Shown: positions 18,279 to 26,782, counted from the first letter of the stretch. The stretch: DNA of 64,000 nt from Candidatus Raymondbacteria bacterium RIFOXYA2_FULL_49_16 (GCA_001789205.1 MFYT01000039.1:76233-140232), one strand, 5' to 3'. The notes: generated from the letters alone by a model not told the origin. Program-made: numbers and translations.

Positions 18279-18590
18279 TTATTTCTGTTTCCTCAACAAA
18301 TGGTCTTTCTTTCTCTGTTCCGCAGTCTCGATTTCCTTAACAGGTGTTTTCTGAGTCTTCTTGGTAAAAGCATGCGCTAATACAAGAAAGTTTCCCGCTT
18401 CGAAAAAGCCCAGGAAACGGAAAATATCTCCTCCATATTCTACCCGAACCTCCCATAAACCACTAGTCCCTTCCATTTTCTCAAAAAATTTGCCGGGAAC
18501 CCTTTCGAAATTACGGACAATGTCAAACACATAAAGGCACTTTTCCTGTTGTTCACGGTGTAAGCTGTCAATAAAAATCTTGACCGGCAT
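18279..18590 (-). CDS. RelE/HigB-type toxin (phage Gp49-like)
   Basis: A 103-residue basic protein with the Gp49/HigB pattern: GLWEVRVEYGGDIFRFLGF, then LAHAFTKKTQKTP and a Lys-rich helix. These toxins are ribosome-dependent mRNA interferases. The gene lies immediately upstream of an XRE antitoxin on the same strand. All parts of the family core are present, so it is probably active. It starts at ATG 18590 or slightly downstream. Confidence 0.8.
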   Translation of the reverse strand: MPVKIFIDSLHREQQEKCLYVFDIVRNFERVPGKFFEKMEGTSGLWEVRVEYGGDIFRFLGFFEAGNFLVLAHAFTKKTQKTPVKEIETAEQRKKDHLLRKQK

Positions 18591-18803
18591 TTCCCCGGTT
18601 CTCGTTCTATATTACAGGACATCCTCGAATGCTCGTACCAGTAATATACGTTATCTCATGACATCTAGCAAATATCACCCTGGCTAATTACTGGGAAAAC
18701 CGATTGAACAAGACTGTAAGAGTCTGATATTTAGAAATTATTATCCGTCCCGGGGCTTTCCTGTGATGACCCAGGGAGATTTCTGTGTGCAGGAGGAAAA
18801 TCC

Positions 18804-19781
18804 CTATTTTTTTCGCGCAACCTCGGACGGGAGCATGCCGAACCGGTGCCTGAAGAGTTTGGCGAAATACGATGAATGGTTGATGCCAACGCGATAGTGG
18901 ACCTCGGTCACATTCATGTCCGTGGTCTTCAGTAATTCCATGGCCTTGTCGATCCGGAAATCATTCAAATATTGGATGAAATTCGTTCCCGTGTCTTTCT
19001 TGAAAATCTTGCCCACGTAATCCTCGCTTAGGCCCGCGAAGCGCGCAAGGTCAGAGAGGGAAATTTCCTCGGCATAATGGTCGCGGATGCAGGCCATGGC
19101 CTTGTTGGTCACAGCGCTGAACTGCTTTGGCACAACAGGGACTTGTTTTTTTCTTTTCCAGCGCAGCAAAATAGCAATGAACGCAATGACTGTGGCTGCC
19201 ACAGGTATGGCCTTTGACCAGGGGATTTTGTGCTGTTTGGGCGCAGTTGTTAGAGGCGCCAGGGAGTCTCCTGGTACACTATCCGAAGTCTTGAGCGCGA
19301 TCATGTCTATTTTAGCGCCAACCTCTTTGACTCTAAGAGAAAGCAGATGTTTTCCAAGTTTTTCAACAATGAAATATGGGGTATTTTTATGGCAGCCGTC
19401 GCCGCAGCTTACCTTGGTGGCCCATTGCCATGAGTCCTTTTTATAAAAATAGAGCCCATCTGTGTAATCTGGATTGTCCGGATTTTTGTTATCAAGCGTG
19501 ACAAATACCCCGTTATCTCCTGGATTTGTTGCCCAAGTCCTTAAAAAAAGGTAATAGGTGTCAGCCACAGGCATATCGATGGTGTATTCAATTCTGCCCC
19601 TGCTTTCGTAGATGCCGGCAGAAACAATGTATTTTCCTGACGAGGCGTTTTTATACGCGCGTTCAATGGCCCACCCTGAATTATCGATTCGATTGTAGGT
19701 TTCAGCTTCAATGAACAGAGAATTTGTGTCCACGGCATGCAAGACACTGCAAGCAATGAAAACGCAGGAAATTACCTTCAT
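18804..19781 (-). CDS. Membrane-anchored AraC regulator with CBM6/malectin-like ectodomain
   Basis: A 325-residue protein: signal peptide or first helix (MKVISCVFIACSVLHA), carbohydrate-binding beta-sandwich at about 22-165 (LFIEAETYNRIDNSGW opening typical of CBM6-like modules, GRIEYTIDM, YYLFLRTWA), a membrane helix at about 191-207 and an AraC double HTH at about 225-325. It should sense a sugar-type ligand outside and act on DNA inside. AGAGGA sits 9 bases before the ATG. The first 24 codons and 25 upstream bases lie in the 97-bp repeat shared with 34292-34388, and an IS element begins directly upstream, probably cutting the gene from its original promoter. Confidence 0.85.
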   Translation of the reverse strand: MKVISCVFIACSVLHAVDTNSLFIEAETYNRIDNSGWAIERAYKNASSGKYIVSAGIYESRGRIEYTIDMPVADTYYLFLRTWATNPGDNGVFVTLDNKNPDNPDYTDGLYFYKKDSWQWATKVSCGDGCHKNTPYFIVEKLGKHLLSLRVKEVGAKIDMIALKTSDSVPGDSLAPLTTAPKQHKIPWSKAIPVAATVIAFIAILLRWKRKKQVPVVPKQFSAVTNKAMACIRDHYAEEISLSDLARFAGLSEDYVGKIFKKDTGTNFIQYLNDFRIDKAMELLKTTDMNVTEVHYRVGINHSSYFAKLFRHRFGMLPSEVARKK

Positions 19782-19806
19782 CCTGGAATTTCCTCTATTA
19801 ATTCAT
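19710..19806 (+). repeat. 97-bp direct repeat, left copy (island boundary)
   Basis: Matches 34292-34388 in the same orientation with four mismatches in 97 positions (at 19717, in ATTACC/ATTGCC, in CATCC/CATTC and in ATTCAT/ATCCAT). It covers the 5' end and ribosome site of the AraC gene and ends exactly where the IS left end starts. Confidence 0.9.
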
Positions 19807-19825
19807 CCTCAAAAATGCGTGAAAA
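19807..19825 (+). repeat. IS left terminal inverted repeat
   Basis: The 19 bases starting CCTCAAAAATGCG are the exact reverse complement of 21037-21055. Confidence 0.9.
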
Positions 19826-19933
19826 AATGCCTTTTCCCTTCTTAAAAATAATATTTCTCCTCTGGAACCATGTATAAAGAAAAGAATAAAATCTTCTCCG
19901 TGAATACCGCCCTAAAAGTATATTATTCACGGG

Positions 19934-21033
19934 ATGCCGAAATCGATTCAAAAAGTACGGTTTTCATTCGAGGAAACGGGCCTAACCCACTTTGGCGGGA
20001 TGTGGCTTATTCAGAGTTTTTGCAAGTTGCTCGGTTTACGCCAGCGTCTTTACGATTATGTTCGACGTCCCCAAAGAAACCACTTTTACAGTTCCACCGA
20101 GTTCATTCTGGCGTTGCTTTATTCCATAATCATGGGACTTCGACGTATCAACAAGACTGATATTCGATTTGGACTCTACGGTTATAGTCATTTACGGGGA
20201 GCAGCAGAAAGGGGCTGTTGGATACAATCCGAAGAAGCCCGGACGGAGGTCCTATCATCCGCTTCTATGTTTCGAGGCAAATTTTCAGGAATTCTGGCAC
20301 GGCAGTCTTCGTCCTGGGAACACAGTGGCCATGACAGGAGCGATACCGTTCATTCGGCGGTGTCTGGAGAAAGTTTCTTCCACGATATCACGGAGCCGGA
20401 TACGGTTTCGTATGGACTCTGGTTTTTATTCCAACCGCATCACCAACTATCTGGACGCGCTGGGATGCGGTTATGTCATTGTCGCCAAGGAATACGCGAC
20501 CATCAAAGCGCCATGCGTACGCATGCCGGTTCAAAAAGCTCGGCAATGGGTGGGAGGCCGGAGAATTCTGGGAGAAAGTTCGGCATGTGGACAAGAAAGA
20601 GCGCCGTTTCGTTGTGGTGCGACGTCCCATTCCTTCCGACGAGGAGGAGAACCGGCAACTGACCTTGTTTAAGCACCAGAAATATGTGTATCATGTTTTC
20701 GTGACCAATCTACCGATCAGTCCATGGCGAGTGTATCTGTTTTACAGTCCGCGAGCAACCATCGAGAAAAACATACGGGAACTCATGTACGATTACCCCT
20801 TGGGCAAGATACCGACGAAAGATTGGACGGCAAATGTGGCGTTCTTCCAGTTGGTTTTGTTTGCGGCAAATATCGCTCACTGGTTCAAACGCCTGTGTTT
20901 GCCCGAGGATTATCACTACCAGAAGGAATTTCTTCAGGCATTCAAAACAATCGAAGGGTTACGGTTACCAGGAAATTTTCGAATTTGCAAAAGACCCGAG
21001 AGGTCTCTCTCTATGAAAGACCCGAGAAAATAA
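19934..21033 (+). pseudogene. IS1380-family transposase, frameshifted and internally deleted
   Basis: The N-terminal part runs in frame from 19934 to about 20162 (LTHFGGMWLIQSF..., SSTEFILALLYSI). The DDE core then continues in another frame from about 20163 (FDLDSTVIVIYGEQ, YNPKKPGRRSYHPLL, FRMDSGFYS), and the C-terminal part in a third frame from about 20510 (RRFVVVRRPI, FVTNLPISPW, NIAHWFKRLCLP). The junction near 20162 also lacks roughly 80 residues expected between the N-terminal region and LDLDST. At least two frameshifts make transposition in cis impossible. The catalytic Asp-rich motifs still readable identify the family. Confidence 0.85.
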
Positions 21034-21036
21034 GTG

Positions 21037-21055
21037 TTTTCACGCATTTTTGAGG
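21037..21055 (+). repeat. IS right terminal inverted repeat
   Basis: Ends with GCATTTTTGAGG; its reverse complement equals 19807-19825 over 19 bases without mismatch. Confidence 0.9.
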
Positions 21056-21369
21056 TTGATATGATGTGACACGGTTGAGCGGGAAAGTTTCAATTGGTTG
21101 CATGCGCACGTAAAGGCCTTTTCAATCCCTTGGCAGCAGGATTCGCCAGCCTTTTTTTTCTCAAATCAGGGGTCTTTGCACCGTAAGAAATAATACGTGT
21201 GCAGCGCATCATGCACGATCGCAACAGGGATGAAGCCCTTGATTTCATTATCGGCTGTATCGGCACGAAGGTAAGGGAGATACTTAACAAACCCCCCTGA
21301 AAGCCCGTGTTCAAGCTTCCCGCTTCGGGAAGGAGAATCAGAAGGCCGATGCAGTAACGGCGTCTAACA
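21056..21369 (-). other. Gene-free stretch with a possible coding relic
   Basis: No intact gene. On the minus strand a start-less frame ending at a TGA near 21170 reads EHGLSGGFVKYLPYLRAD and then GFIPVAIVHDALHTYYFL. It looks protein-like and may be the 3' remnant of a lost gene between the ABC ATPase and the IS. I do not recognise the family. Confidence 0.35.
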
Positions 21370-22032
21370 TTAGGAACATGTTAAATTTCCATCCACAATT
21401 TTCACCGTTCGTTGCGCCAATTTCGCAATATTAGGGTCATGGGTTATCATTACAACAGTCGTGCCTGCCGCATGCTGGAGCTGTATGATATGCATCACCT
21501 CTTTCCCGGTATCAGGGTCGAGATTTCCCGTCGGCTCATCAGCGAGAATAAGCCGCGGCTTTTTGACCAGGGCACGCGCAAGAGCGACCCGTTGTTGCTG
21601 CCCTATGCTTAACTCGGACGGCAGATGGTCTTTTCTGTCGGTCAGGTCGACTTCCTCAAGAATACTCTCGATGCTTTGTGTACTCGTCAATTCTTTGTTT
21701 GCAAGAGAAAGTCCTACGCTGACATTTTCGAACACTGTCAAATAGGGTACCAGATTAAACGATTGAAAAACGAACCCGACGCTAGACCCACGCCACTGAG
21801 AGCGCTTTGTAATTTTCCAATCATAAATGGATTGATTTTGCCACATGACGGCGCCTTCATCGGGATGGCTCATTCCGCCAAGGGCAAGAAGAAGCGTGCT
21901 TTTGCCGCTTCCACTGGGGCCTACTATGGCCACAAATTCGCCTTCCTTTATTTCGAGGGAAGCTTTATCGAGCGCTTTTACCGTGCCATGTTTGCGTTTG
22001 AATATTCTGGATACGGATGCTGCTTTAAGCAT
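21370..22032 (-). CDS. ABC transporter ATP-binding protein (MacB/LolD type)
   Basis: A 220-residue nucleotide-binding subunit with Walker A GPSGSGKST, Q-loop FQSFNLVPY, signature LSIGQQQRVALARAL, Walker B LILADEPTGNLD and switch His in MITHD. This is the LolD/MacB/FtsE class that powers non-canonical ABC machines acting on periplasmic substrates. It follows its FtsX-type permease by 4 bp. It is the last gene of the arsM-led operon, next to the arsenic genes, so it may serve an export or stress role there. Confidence 0.9.
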   Translation of the reverse strand: MLKAASVSRIFKRKHGTVKALDKASLEIKEGEFVAIVGPSGSGKSTLLLALGGMSHPDEGAVMWQNQSIYDWKITKRSQWRGSSVGFVFQSFNLVPYLTVFENVSVGLSLANKELTSTQSIESILEEVDLTDRKDHLPSELSIGQQQRVALARALVKKPRLILADEPTGNLDPDTGKEVMHIIQLQHAAGTTVVMITHDPNIAKLAQRTVKIVDGNLTCS

Positions 22033-22036
22033 TGGT

Positions 22037-23254
22037 TTAGTCCTCTTTCATGATGAGTGATGGATCTACCTTTGTGGCGCTGATAGCCGGAACGGCGCTG
22101 GCCAACAAAGCGATTACCGTTGAAATTATCATACTGTAAACAGCATATACGGGCAGGGGTAAAACGGGTACGCCGGCAATTCGAGGGCCGAGGATCGTTG
22201 CCATGGAGGAACCGAGAATGTATCCGATGATTCCACCGATAAGACCGATTATCAAAGCTTTAAGCAGGAACAATTTCAGAATCCATTGTGAGTTCGCACC
22301 CATGGCCATATAGATGCCTATTTCTCTGCGCCGCTCATACACGTTCGCGAACATATAGTTGGCAATGCTTGCGCCGCCCACCACCAGAATCACCACGAGC
22401 ATGATAAGGGAAATACGTTTCATGACCGTGTTTGCTCTGATTTGCGTTGAAACAATCTGGCTGATTGTGACCACTTTGGCATCGGGAAGCAGTTTATTTA
22501 TCTGCTGGATCAGCCCTGTTGAAATAGCCGAACAGCAGCCCACAATTTCGATGGAATGCAAAACAGAATCTTTTCCGGAGAGTTTCTGTACGGTATGCAA
22601 ATGAGCGAAAAGACGGCCGTCATCGACTGTCCCGGTAATCGGCAATATGGCTTCTGCGACAAACCTCTTGCCGAGTACGGTCAATGAATCACCCTCTTTG
22701 ATGGCAAGCGACCTGGCGATGTCTGCGCCTACAAGCATGGCATTGAGGGCAAGGTCTTCGATGACTCGTTTGCGGACAAGAGTTTTTGTCGTGTCTGTAA
22801 TACCAGGGATATTCGCAGTAATTCCGCAGCTTTGCGGCTTTGCAAATACCCCAAGGGTCGTTTGCCATGTCGCCTTTGACTTAAACTCGTTTCGAGGCAG
22901 AATTCCGGTTAGTGTGGCCTTCCGGGCTCCAACTTCAACTGGCATGCTGAATTTTGGCGAGAGGTTGTCAAGTCCCTGTATGCCTGAACTGGTCAGGATT
23001 GACACATAGCTTTCTGGGATTTCCGACTGTTGGAAATCCGCGCTATAGTAATCCTGCACAGTAGCATCCTTGGCCAGCAGTAGAATGTTCGCGCCCAGCG
23101 CGTCAAGTTCACCGGCAACGGCCTTTTCGGAATAATACGTGGTGCTTTGAATGGCGACCATAACCGCAATACCGAGCGAGACCGCTGCCAGGCTTGATAT
23201 CAATTGATTGTTGCGCTGGAATATCTCTCGCAAGACCAGCTGTTTAATATTCAT
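22037..23254 (-). CDS. FtsX/MacB-type ABC transporter permease
   Basis: About 405 residues: one N-terminal membrane helix (AAVSLGIAVMVAIQS), a large periplasmic MacB-PCD-like domain (about 50-270), then three helices of the FtsX domain (LIMLVVILVVGGASIANY, ERRREIGIYMAMGAN, ALIIGLIGGIIGYILG). Such permeases act as mechanotransmission units rather than pores. ATG 23254 is chosen with an AAAAGGA site upstream; the longer frame overlaps the previous gene. Paired with the ATPase at 21370-22032. Substrate unknown; the ars context hints at stress-related export. Confidence 0.85.
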   Translation of the reverse strand: MNIKQLVLREIFQRNNQLISSLAAVSLGIAVMVAIQSTTYYSEKAVAGELDALGANILLLAKDATVQDYYSADFQQSEIPESYVSILTSSGIQGLDNLSPKFSMPVEVGARKATLTGILPRNEFKSKATWQTTLGVFAKPQSCGITANIPGITDTTKTLVRKRVIEDLALNAMLVGADIARSLAIKEGDSLTVLGKRFVAEAILPITGTVDDGRLFAHLHTVQKLSGKDSVLHSIEIVGCCSAISTGLIQQINKLLPDAKVVTISQIVSTQIRANTVMKRISLIMLVVILVVGGASIANYMFANVYERRREIGIYMAMGANSQWILKLFLLKALIIGLIGGIIGYILGSSMATILGPRIAGVPVLPLPVYAVYSMIISTVIALLASAVPAISATKVDPSLIMKED

Positions 23255-23276
23255 CTTGTGAAATTCCTTTTCAGGG

Positions 23277-24011
23277 TTATTTTTTCGGGCAGCAACTGCC
23301 GCCAGCGCATGATTGAAGGGCGGCAAGTATGTCCGTCTTAATTACTTTTCCCGTAAGAACTTTTCCTATTCTGCCGGGCGGTAACAAAACAACAACAGTT
23401 GCTTCAGCCAAAGGGGAAATCAATTGACACTGTTTTATGAATTCCTGGCTCCCTTGGGCCGATGGGTCGGCCTTTATTGCAGCAACGAATTGCTTGTATT
23501 GGGGATCATTTGCAAATTCATTGACTCCTGCCCACGATTCTGCGCTGAATCTGGTTGATGCGTTTTGAAGCGCCACGAGCGTCACTTTTTGTTTCTGAAG
23601 AGGTTTAAGCGTTTTAAGCATCAGGTCCGATACACCCATGCTTTGCTTTAGCTGTTCGGCGGTTATGGTTTTGGGGAAGCCGCCGGTAACGACGCCATTC
23701 GGAGCAAGAACGAGCACTAAGGGCAGGTCACCGCCACTTTTGATGCCATAATTATCCGCAATCTGCTTATTGGCCGGATCGCCCAATTTTGCTTTGTAAA
23801 CAGATGCCTTTTTCGCAGATGATTTATTGAATGTTGTGATGGCGGAAGACATACTCGTGAGTGCTGCATTCTGCGCTTCGTAAAAGATCAGGCATAGAAA
23901 TTTGCCTGCAGCAGCTGCCTCGCTGATGGCTGCATTCGCATTGGTAGGTACCGCATAGGAAACGGTCCCAAGCATGCATAACACAAATAGTTTGAACATC
24001 AACTTTTTCAT
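23277..24011 (-). CDS. Exported thioredoxin-fold-like protein with Cys tail
   Basis: A 244-residue protein with a signal peptide (MKKLMFKLFVLCMLGTVSYA). The middle resembles a thioredoxin-like fold (KFLCLIFYEAQNAA, ADNYGIKSGGDLPLVLVLAPNG), but the CxxC position is replaced by EAQNAA, so the usual active site is absent. A second alpha/beta segment (VVVLLPPGRIGKVLTGKV) follows, and the tail ends GGSCCPKK with adjacent cysteines that could bind As(III). It lies between acr3 and the ABC permease with gaps of 16 and 22 bp, so it belongs to the arsenic operon. Function is inferred only from context. Confidence 0.6.
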   Translation of the reverse strand: MKKLMFKLFVLCMLGTVSYAVPTNANAAISEAAAAGKFLCLIFYEAQNAALTSMSSAITTFNKSSAKKASVYKAKLGDPANKQIADNYGIKSGGDLPLVLVLAPNGVVTGGFPKTITAEQLKQSMGVSDLMLKTLKPLQKQKVTLVALQNASTRFSAESWAGVNEFANDPQYKQFVAAIKADPSAQGSQEFIKQCQLISPLAEATVVVLLPPGRIGKVLTGKVIKTDILAALQSCAGGSCCPKK

Positions 24012-24027
24012 GAATTTTCCTTTTCTT

Positions 24028-25083
24028 TTAATTATTTGCTGATGGAAACCAGTGGGTTGTACGGTTTGCTATTCTCACCAGAGTCAACATGACCGGGACC
24101 TCAACCAGGACGCCAACGATTGTCGCCAACACCACAGGAGACGAGGTACCGAATAAAGATATAGCTACGGCAACAGAAAGCTCAAAAAAATTGGACGCGC
24201 CAATCATACCGGCCGGTGCGGCTATATTGTGGCACAGTTTTAATTTTTTGCTACCAAGGTAAGCGATGAAGAAAATCAGGAAAGTCTGGATTGTCAACGG
24301 AATAGCGATTAGAACAATATGCAAGGGCTTGTTTACAATAACATTCCCCTGGAAAGAGAAAATGATAATTAGGGTCAGCAGGAGACCGCCAATCGTCGCA
24401 TTGTTGAACTTTTTAATAAATATGTTGATGAAATACTCTTCTCCTTTTGCCTTAATGACGCTTGTCCTGGTCAGTATTCCTCCCACCAACGGAATCACTA
24501 CAAAAAGCAGAACAGACATTAATAATGTGGCCCAGGGAATGGTTATTCCACCGATTCCAAGCAGCAGTGCAACGATCGGGGTGAATGCAAACAAAATAAT
24601 GAGATCGTTGGTTGCCACCTGAACAACCGTATAGGCTGGATTTCCCCTTGTCAAATGACTCCACACGAAAACCATGGCCGTGCACGGCGCTGCACCCAGA
24701 AGAATTGCTCCTGCAAGATATTCCTTGGCAAGATAGGCCGGAATCAATGCCTTAAAAATTACAAAAAAGAAGAACCAGGCTATTGCATACATGGTAAAGG
24801 GCTTGATTAACCAATTAGTCACCCACGTTATATACAGCCCCTTTGGATTTTTTCCCACATTCTTTATGCTAGCAAAATCGACCTTCATCATCATGGGATA
24901 AATCATAAGCCAAATCAGGATCGCAATCGGAATGGAGACATTAGCATATTCAAATTGGCCTAGAAAGGCGGGGATGCCCGGTAAAAACTTGCCGATGAGC
25001 ACACCGGTTATCATGCAAAGGATGACCCAAAGTGTCAGATACTTTTCAAAGAAACCAATACCCACGGTTTTATTTTCCGCCAT
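24028..25083 (-). CDS. acr3: Arsenite efflux transporter of the ACR3 family
   Basis: About 351 residues with ten predicted membrane helices. It shows the ACR3 landmarks: KVDFASIKNVGKNPKGL, the GAAPCTAMVFVWS segment with the essential Cys, and APAGMIGASNFFELSVAVA near helix 9. It exports As(OH)3 from the cytoplasm by proton exchange. ATG 25083 is preferred over the TTG at 25092 because an AAGGAG lies 11 bases upstream. It follows arsC by 25 bp. ArsC-made arsenite would be its substrate. Confidence 0.95.
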   Translation of the reverse strand: MAENKTVGIGFFEKYLTLWVILCMITGVLIGKFLPGIPAFLGQFEYANVSIPIAILIWLMIYPMMMKVDFASIKNVGKNPKGLYITWVTNWLIKPFTMYAIAWFFFFVIFKALIPAYLAKEYLAGAILLGAAPCTAMVFVWSHLTRGNPAYTVVQVATNDLIILFAFTPIVALLLGIGGITIPWATLLMSVLLFVVIPLVGGILTRTSVIKAKGEEYFINIFIKKFNNATIGGLLLTLIIIFSFQGNVIVNKPLHIVLIAIPLTIQTFLIFFIAYLGSKKLKLCHNIAAPAGMIGASNFFELSVAVAISLFGTSSPVVLATIVGVLVEVPVMLTLVRIANRTTHWFPSANN

Positions 25084-25108
25084 ACGTTTCAAGACTCCTT
25101 TCCACGGT

Positions 25109-25552
25109 TTATAGGGTATTCAAAATATCCGGAAGCTTTTCCACAAATCCTCGAATCTCGTCCCGGACCCTGCTATAATGGATGAGCGCTTCCTCTTCTG
25201 TTTTGGCGTTTTTGGCCAGGGAAGGGGGATCGTCAAACCCCATGTGCATATGTCTGGCTTTACCGGGAAAAAAGGGGCACGCCTCGCGCGCATTATCACA
25301 CAAGGTAATTACGTAATCAAAGGGGACAGACATAACTTCGGTCATGTCCTTTGACCGTTGAAGCGATATGTCAATTCCATTTTCCGCCATTGCACGAACG
25401 GCACGGGGATCGAGGCCGTGTGCCACGACGCCAGCGGAATAGGGTTCAATTGACTCTCCTTTCAGGTGGCGCGCAAGACCTTCTGCCATCTGGCTCCGGC
25501 AGGAATTTCCAGTACAGAGAAACAGTATTTTTATCTTTTTGGTTTCGGGCAT
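25109..25552 (-). CDS. arsC: Arsenate reductase (LMW phosphatase type)
   Basis: Reduces arsenate to arsenite in the cytoplasm. The 147-residue protein opens with the P-loop CTGNSCRSQMAEG, keeps the redox cysteines downstream (LCDNAREACPFF) and the conserved DDPPSLA. This is the thioredoxin-coupled class related to low-molecular-weight tyrosine phosphatases. ATG 25552 is used; the frame extends upstream to 25594 but those residues are shadows of arsR. It overlaps the arsR end by 22 bp and precedes acr3, the transporter for its product. Confidence 0.95.
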   Translation of the reverse strand: MPETKKIKILFLCTGNSCRSQMAEGLARHLKGESIEPYSAGVVAHGLDPRAVRAMAENGIDISLQRSKDMTEVMSVPFDYVITLCDNAREACPFFPGKARHMHMGFDDPPSLAKNAKTEEEALIHYSRVRDEIRGFVEKLPDILNTL

Positions 25553-25887
25553 ATGTTGTCCTTGATACTTTTTGGAATGCGCACCCCGCAGCACGAATCC
25601 TTGTCAACGCAGCGGCCAAGATGGTTTGAAAGCCATTCCAGGATACTTTTGACAGCCGGGGTTGTTCCCTTCTTTGCCAGTTTATAGTAAATCCATTTTT
25701 CATCCCTGCGGCTTTCCACCAGACCTGCGGCCTTAAGTATGCTCATGTGCTTTGATACGGTCGAAGGCGCAAGCTTCAGGAACTCCACAATCTGGCACAC
25801 GCACACTTCACGGCCACAAAGCACCATCAGGGCCTTGATCCTGTTTTCATCAGAGAGCGCTTTGGCTATTGAAACAATTTCTTTCAT
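25531..25887 (-). CDS. arsR: ArsR-family As(III)-responsive repressor (copy 1)
   Basis: A 118-residue winged-helix repressor. The As-binding pair is in the alpha-3 region as EVCVCQI, followed by the recognition helix APSTVSKHMSILKAAGLV and the wing RRDEKWIYYKL. An extra C-terminal Cys cluster (CVDKDSCCGV) may add metal ligands. Binding of As(III) should release it from the operator upstream of arsM. It lies between arsM and arsC, with an 8-bp gap after arsM and a 22-bp overlap with arsC. Confidence 0.9.
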   Translation of the reverse strand: MKEIVSIAKALSDENRIKALMVLCGREVCVCQIVEFLKLAPSTVSKHMSILKAAGLVESRRDEKWIYYKLAKKGTTPAVKSILEWLSNHLGRCVDKDSCCGVRIPKSIKDNICPKPKR

Positions 25888-25895
25888 AAATATCC

Positions 25896-26699
25896 TTATG
25901 ATTTCTCTCCGTACACGGTAATACTTACTATCTTGGCGCTGCTGCGGACCTCTTTCAGGTCCTTTTCATTCATATATTGAAGCAACAAATCGTCTGGAAT
26001 ATCAATGTTCTTTTCGCTGCTTATGGATATATTTCCGAAACCGGCGTCTTTTATGATTTGAAGATATTCTTTCTTTGAAACCGCTCCTGAGATGCAACCC
26101 GCATACAGTTCCGCAACTGTTCTCAACTTTGCCGGAAGCTCACCTTCAATGACAATATCGGAAATGTTGAAATGCCCGTCTTTTTTTAATACCCGAATAA
26201 TTTCTCCAAAGGCCTTCCTTTTATCGGGAACCAGGTTGAGCACGCAGTTACTGATCACCACATCGGCGACAGCATCATCAACCGGAAGCTTTTCTATTTC
26301 ACCCAGACGGAATTCAACATTATCATAGCCCATCTTTGCATTATTCTTTTTGGCTTTGCCTATCATTTCTTCGGTCATGTCTATGCCAATCACATAGCCC
26401 GTCTCGCCGACCATGCGGCGAACGATAAAGCAGTCGTTTCCGGCGCCCGAACCAAGGTCAATGACCGTTGCGCCCTTTTTGATTTTTGCCGATTCCACGG
26501 GTATGCCGCATCCAAGTCCAAGGTCCGCCTCGGGAACATACCCGTCGAGCTTTGAGTAATCCTGGCTGAACACGGTGTAATCAACCTCTCCGGATCCGCA
26601 ACACCCCGAAGAGCAGCAGGAACTTTTCTTTGTTTCCGAGGCTTTTGCGATAGTGCCGTATTTTTCCCGTACCATTGTTTTGATTGAATCAGAACTCAT
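25896..26699 (-). CDS. arsM: Arsenite S-adenosylmethionine methyltransferase
   Basis: Methylates As(III), giving MAs(III) and further methylated species. The 267-residue protein has an N-terminal cysteine cluster (SSCCSSGCCGSGE), the SAM-binding motif VIDLGSGAGNDCF, a conserved NCVLNL motif containing a Cys, and the later Cys in YAGCISGAVSKKEY, matching the As-binding cysteines of ArsM. ATG 26699 is chosen because GGGGG lies 4 bases upstream; the ATG at 26711 would be inside that site. It is the first gene after the operator-promoter at 26716-26770. Confidence 0.95.
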   Translation of the reverse strand: MSSDSIKTMVREKYGTIAKASETKKSSCCSSGCCGSGEVDYTVFSQDYSKLDGYVPEADLGLGCGIPVESAKIKKGATVIDLGSGAGNDCFIVRRMVGETGYVIGIDMTEEMIGKAKKNNAKMGYDNVEFRLGEIEKLPVDDAVADVVISNCVLNLVPDKRKAFGEIIRVLKKDGHFNISDIVIEGELPAKLRTVAELYAGCISGAVSKKEYLQIIKDAGFGNISISSEKNIDIPDDLLLQYMNEKDLKEVRSSAKIVSITVYGEKS

Positions 26700-26715
26700 T
26701 TTTACCCCCATTTAT

Positions 26716-26770
26716 TATTTCGTTATTTCGACACATAACGAAATATACAAGATTCGGAAAGCAAAATCAA
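26716..26770 (-). promoter_or_regulatory. Promoter and ArsR operator of the arsM operon
   Basis: On the minus strand, -35 TTGATT (26770-26765) and -10 TATATT (26747-26742) are 17 bases apart. An 11-base inverted repeat (TATTTCGTTAT and ATAACGAAATA, 8-base spacer, 26716-26745) overlaps the -10. This is the placement expected for a repressor site; ArsR encoded in the operon is the natural candidate. Confidence 0.8.
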
Positions 26771-26782
26771 GCTCTCTGGTTC

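Larger units (their letters stand above)
19807..21055 (+). mobile_element. Degenerate IS1380-family insertion sequence
   Basis: The 1249-bp element is bounded by perfect 19-bp terminal inverted repeats that begin CCTCAAAA. The transposase resembles IS1380 family members but is broken into three frames and lacks an internal segment, so the element is shorter than the usual 1.6-1.7 kb. Flanking bases TTCAT (left) and TTGAT (right) are at best an imperfect target duplication. It abuts the left 97-bp repeat. Confidence 0.85.

Noticed and set aside
21090-21314. 74-codon minus-strand frame
   Set aside because: The composition is not protein-like; a different frame of the same strand reads more like a coding relic.
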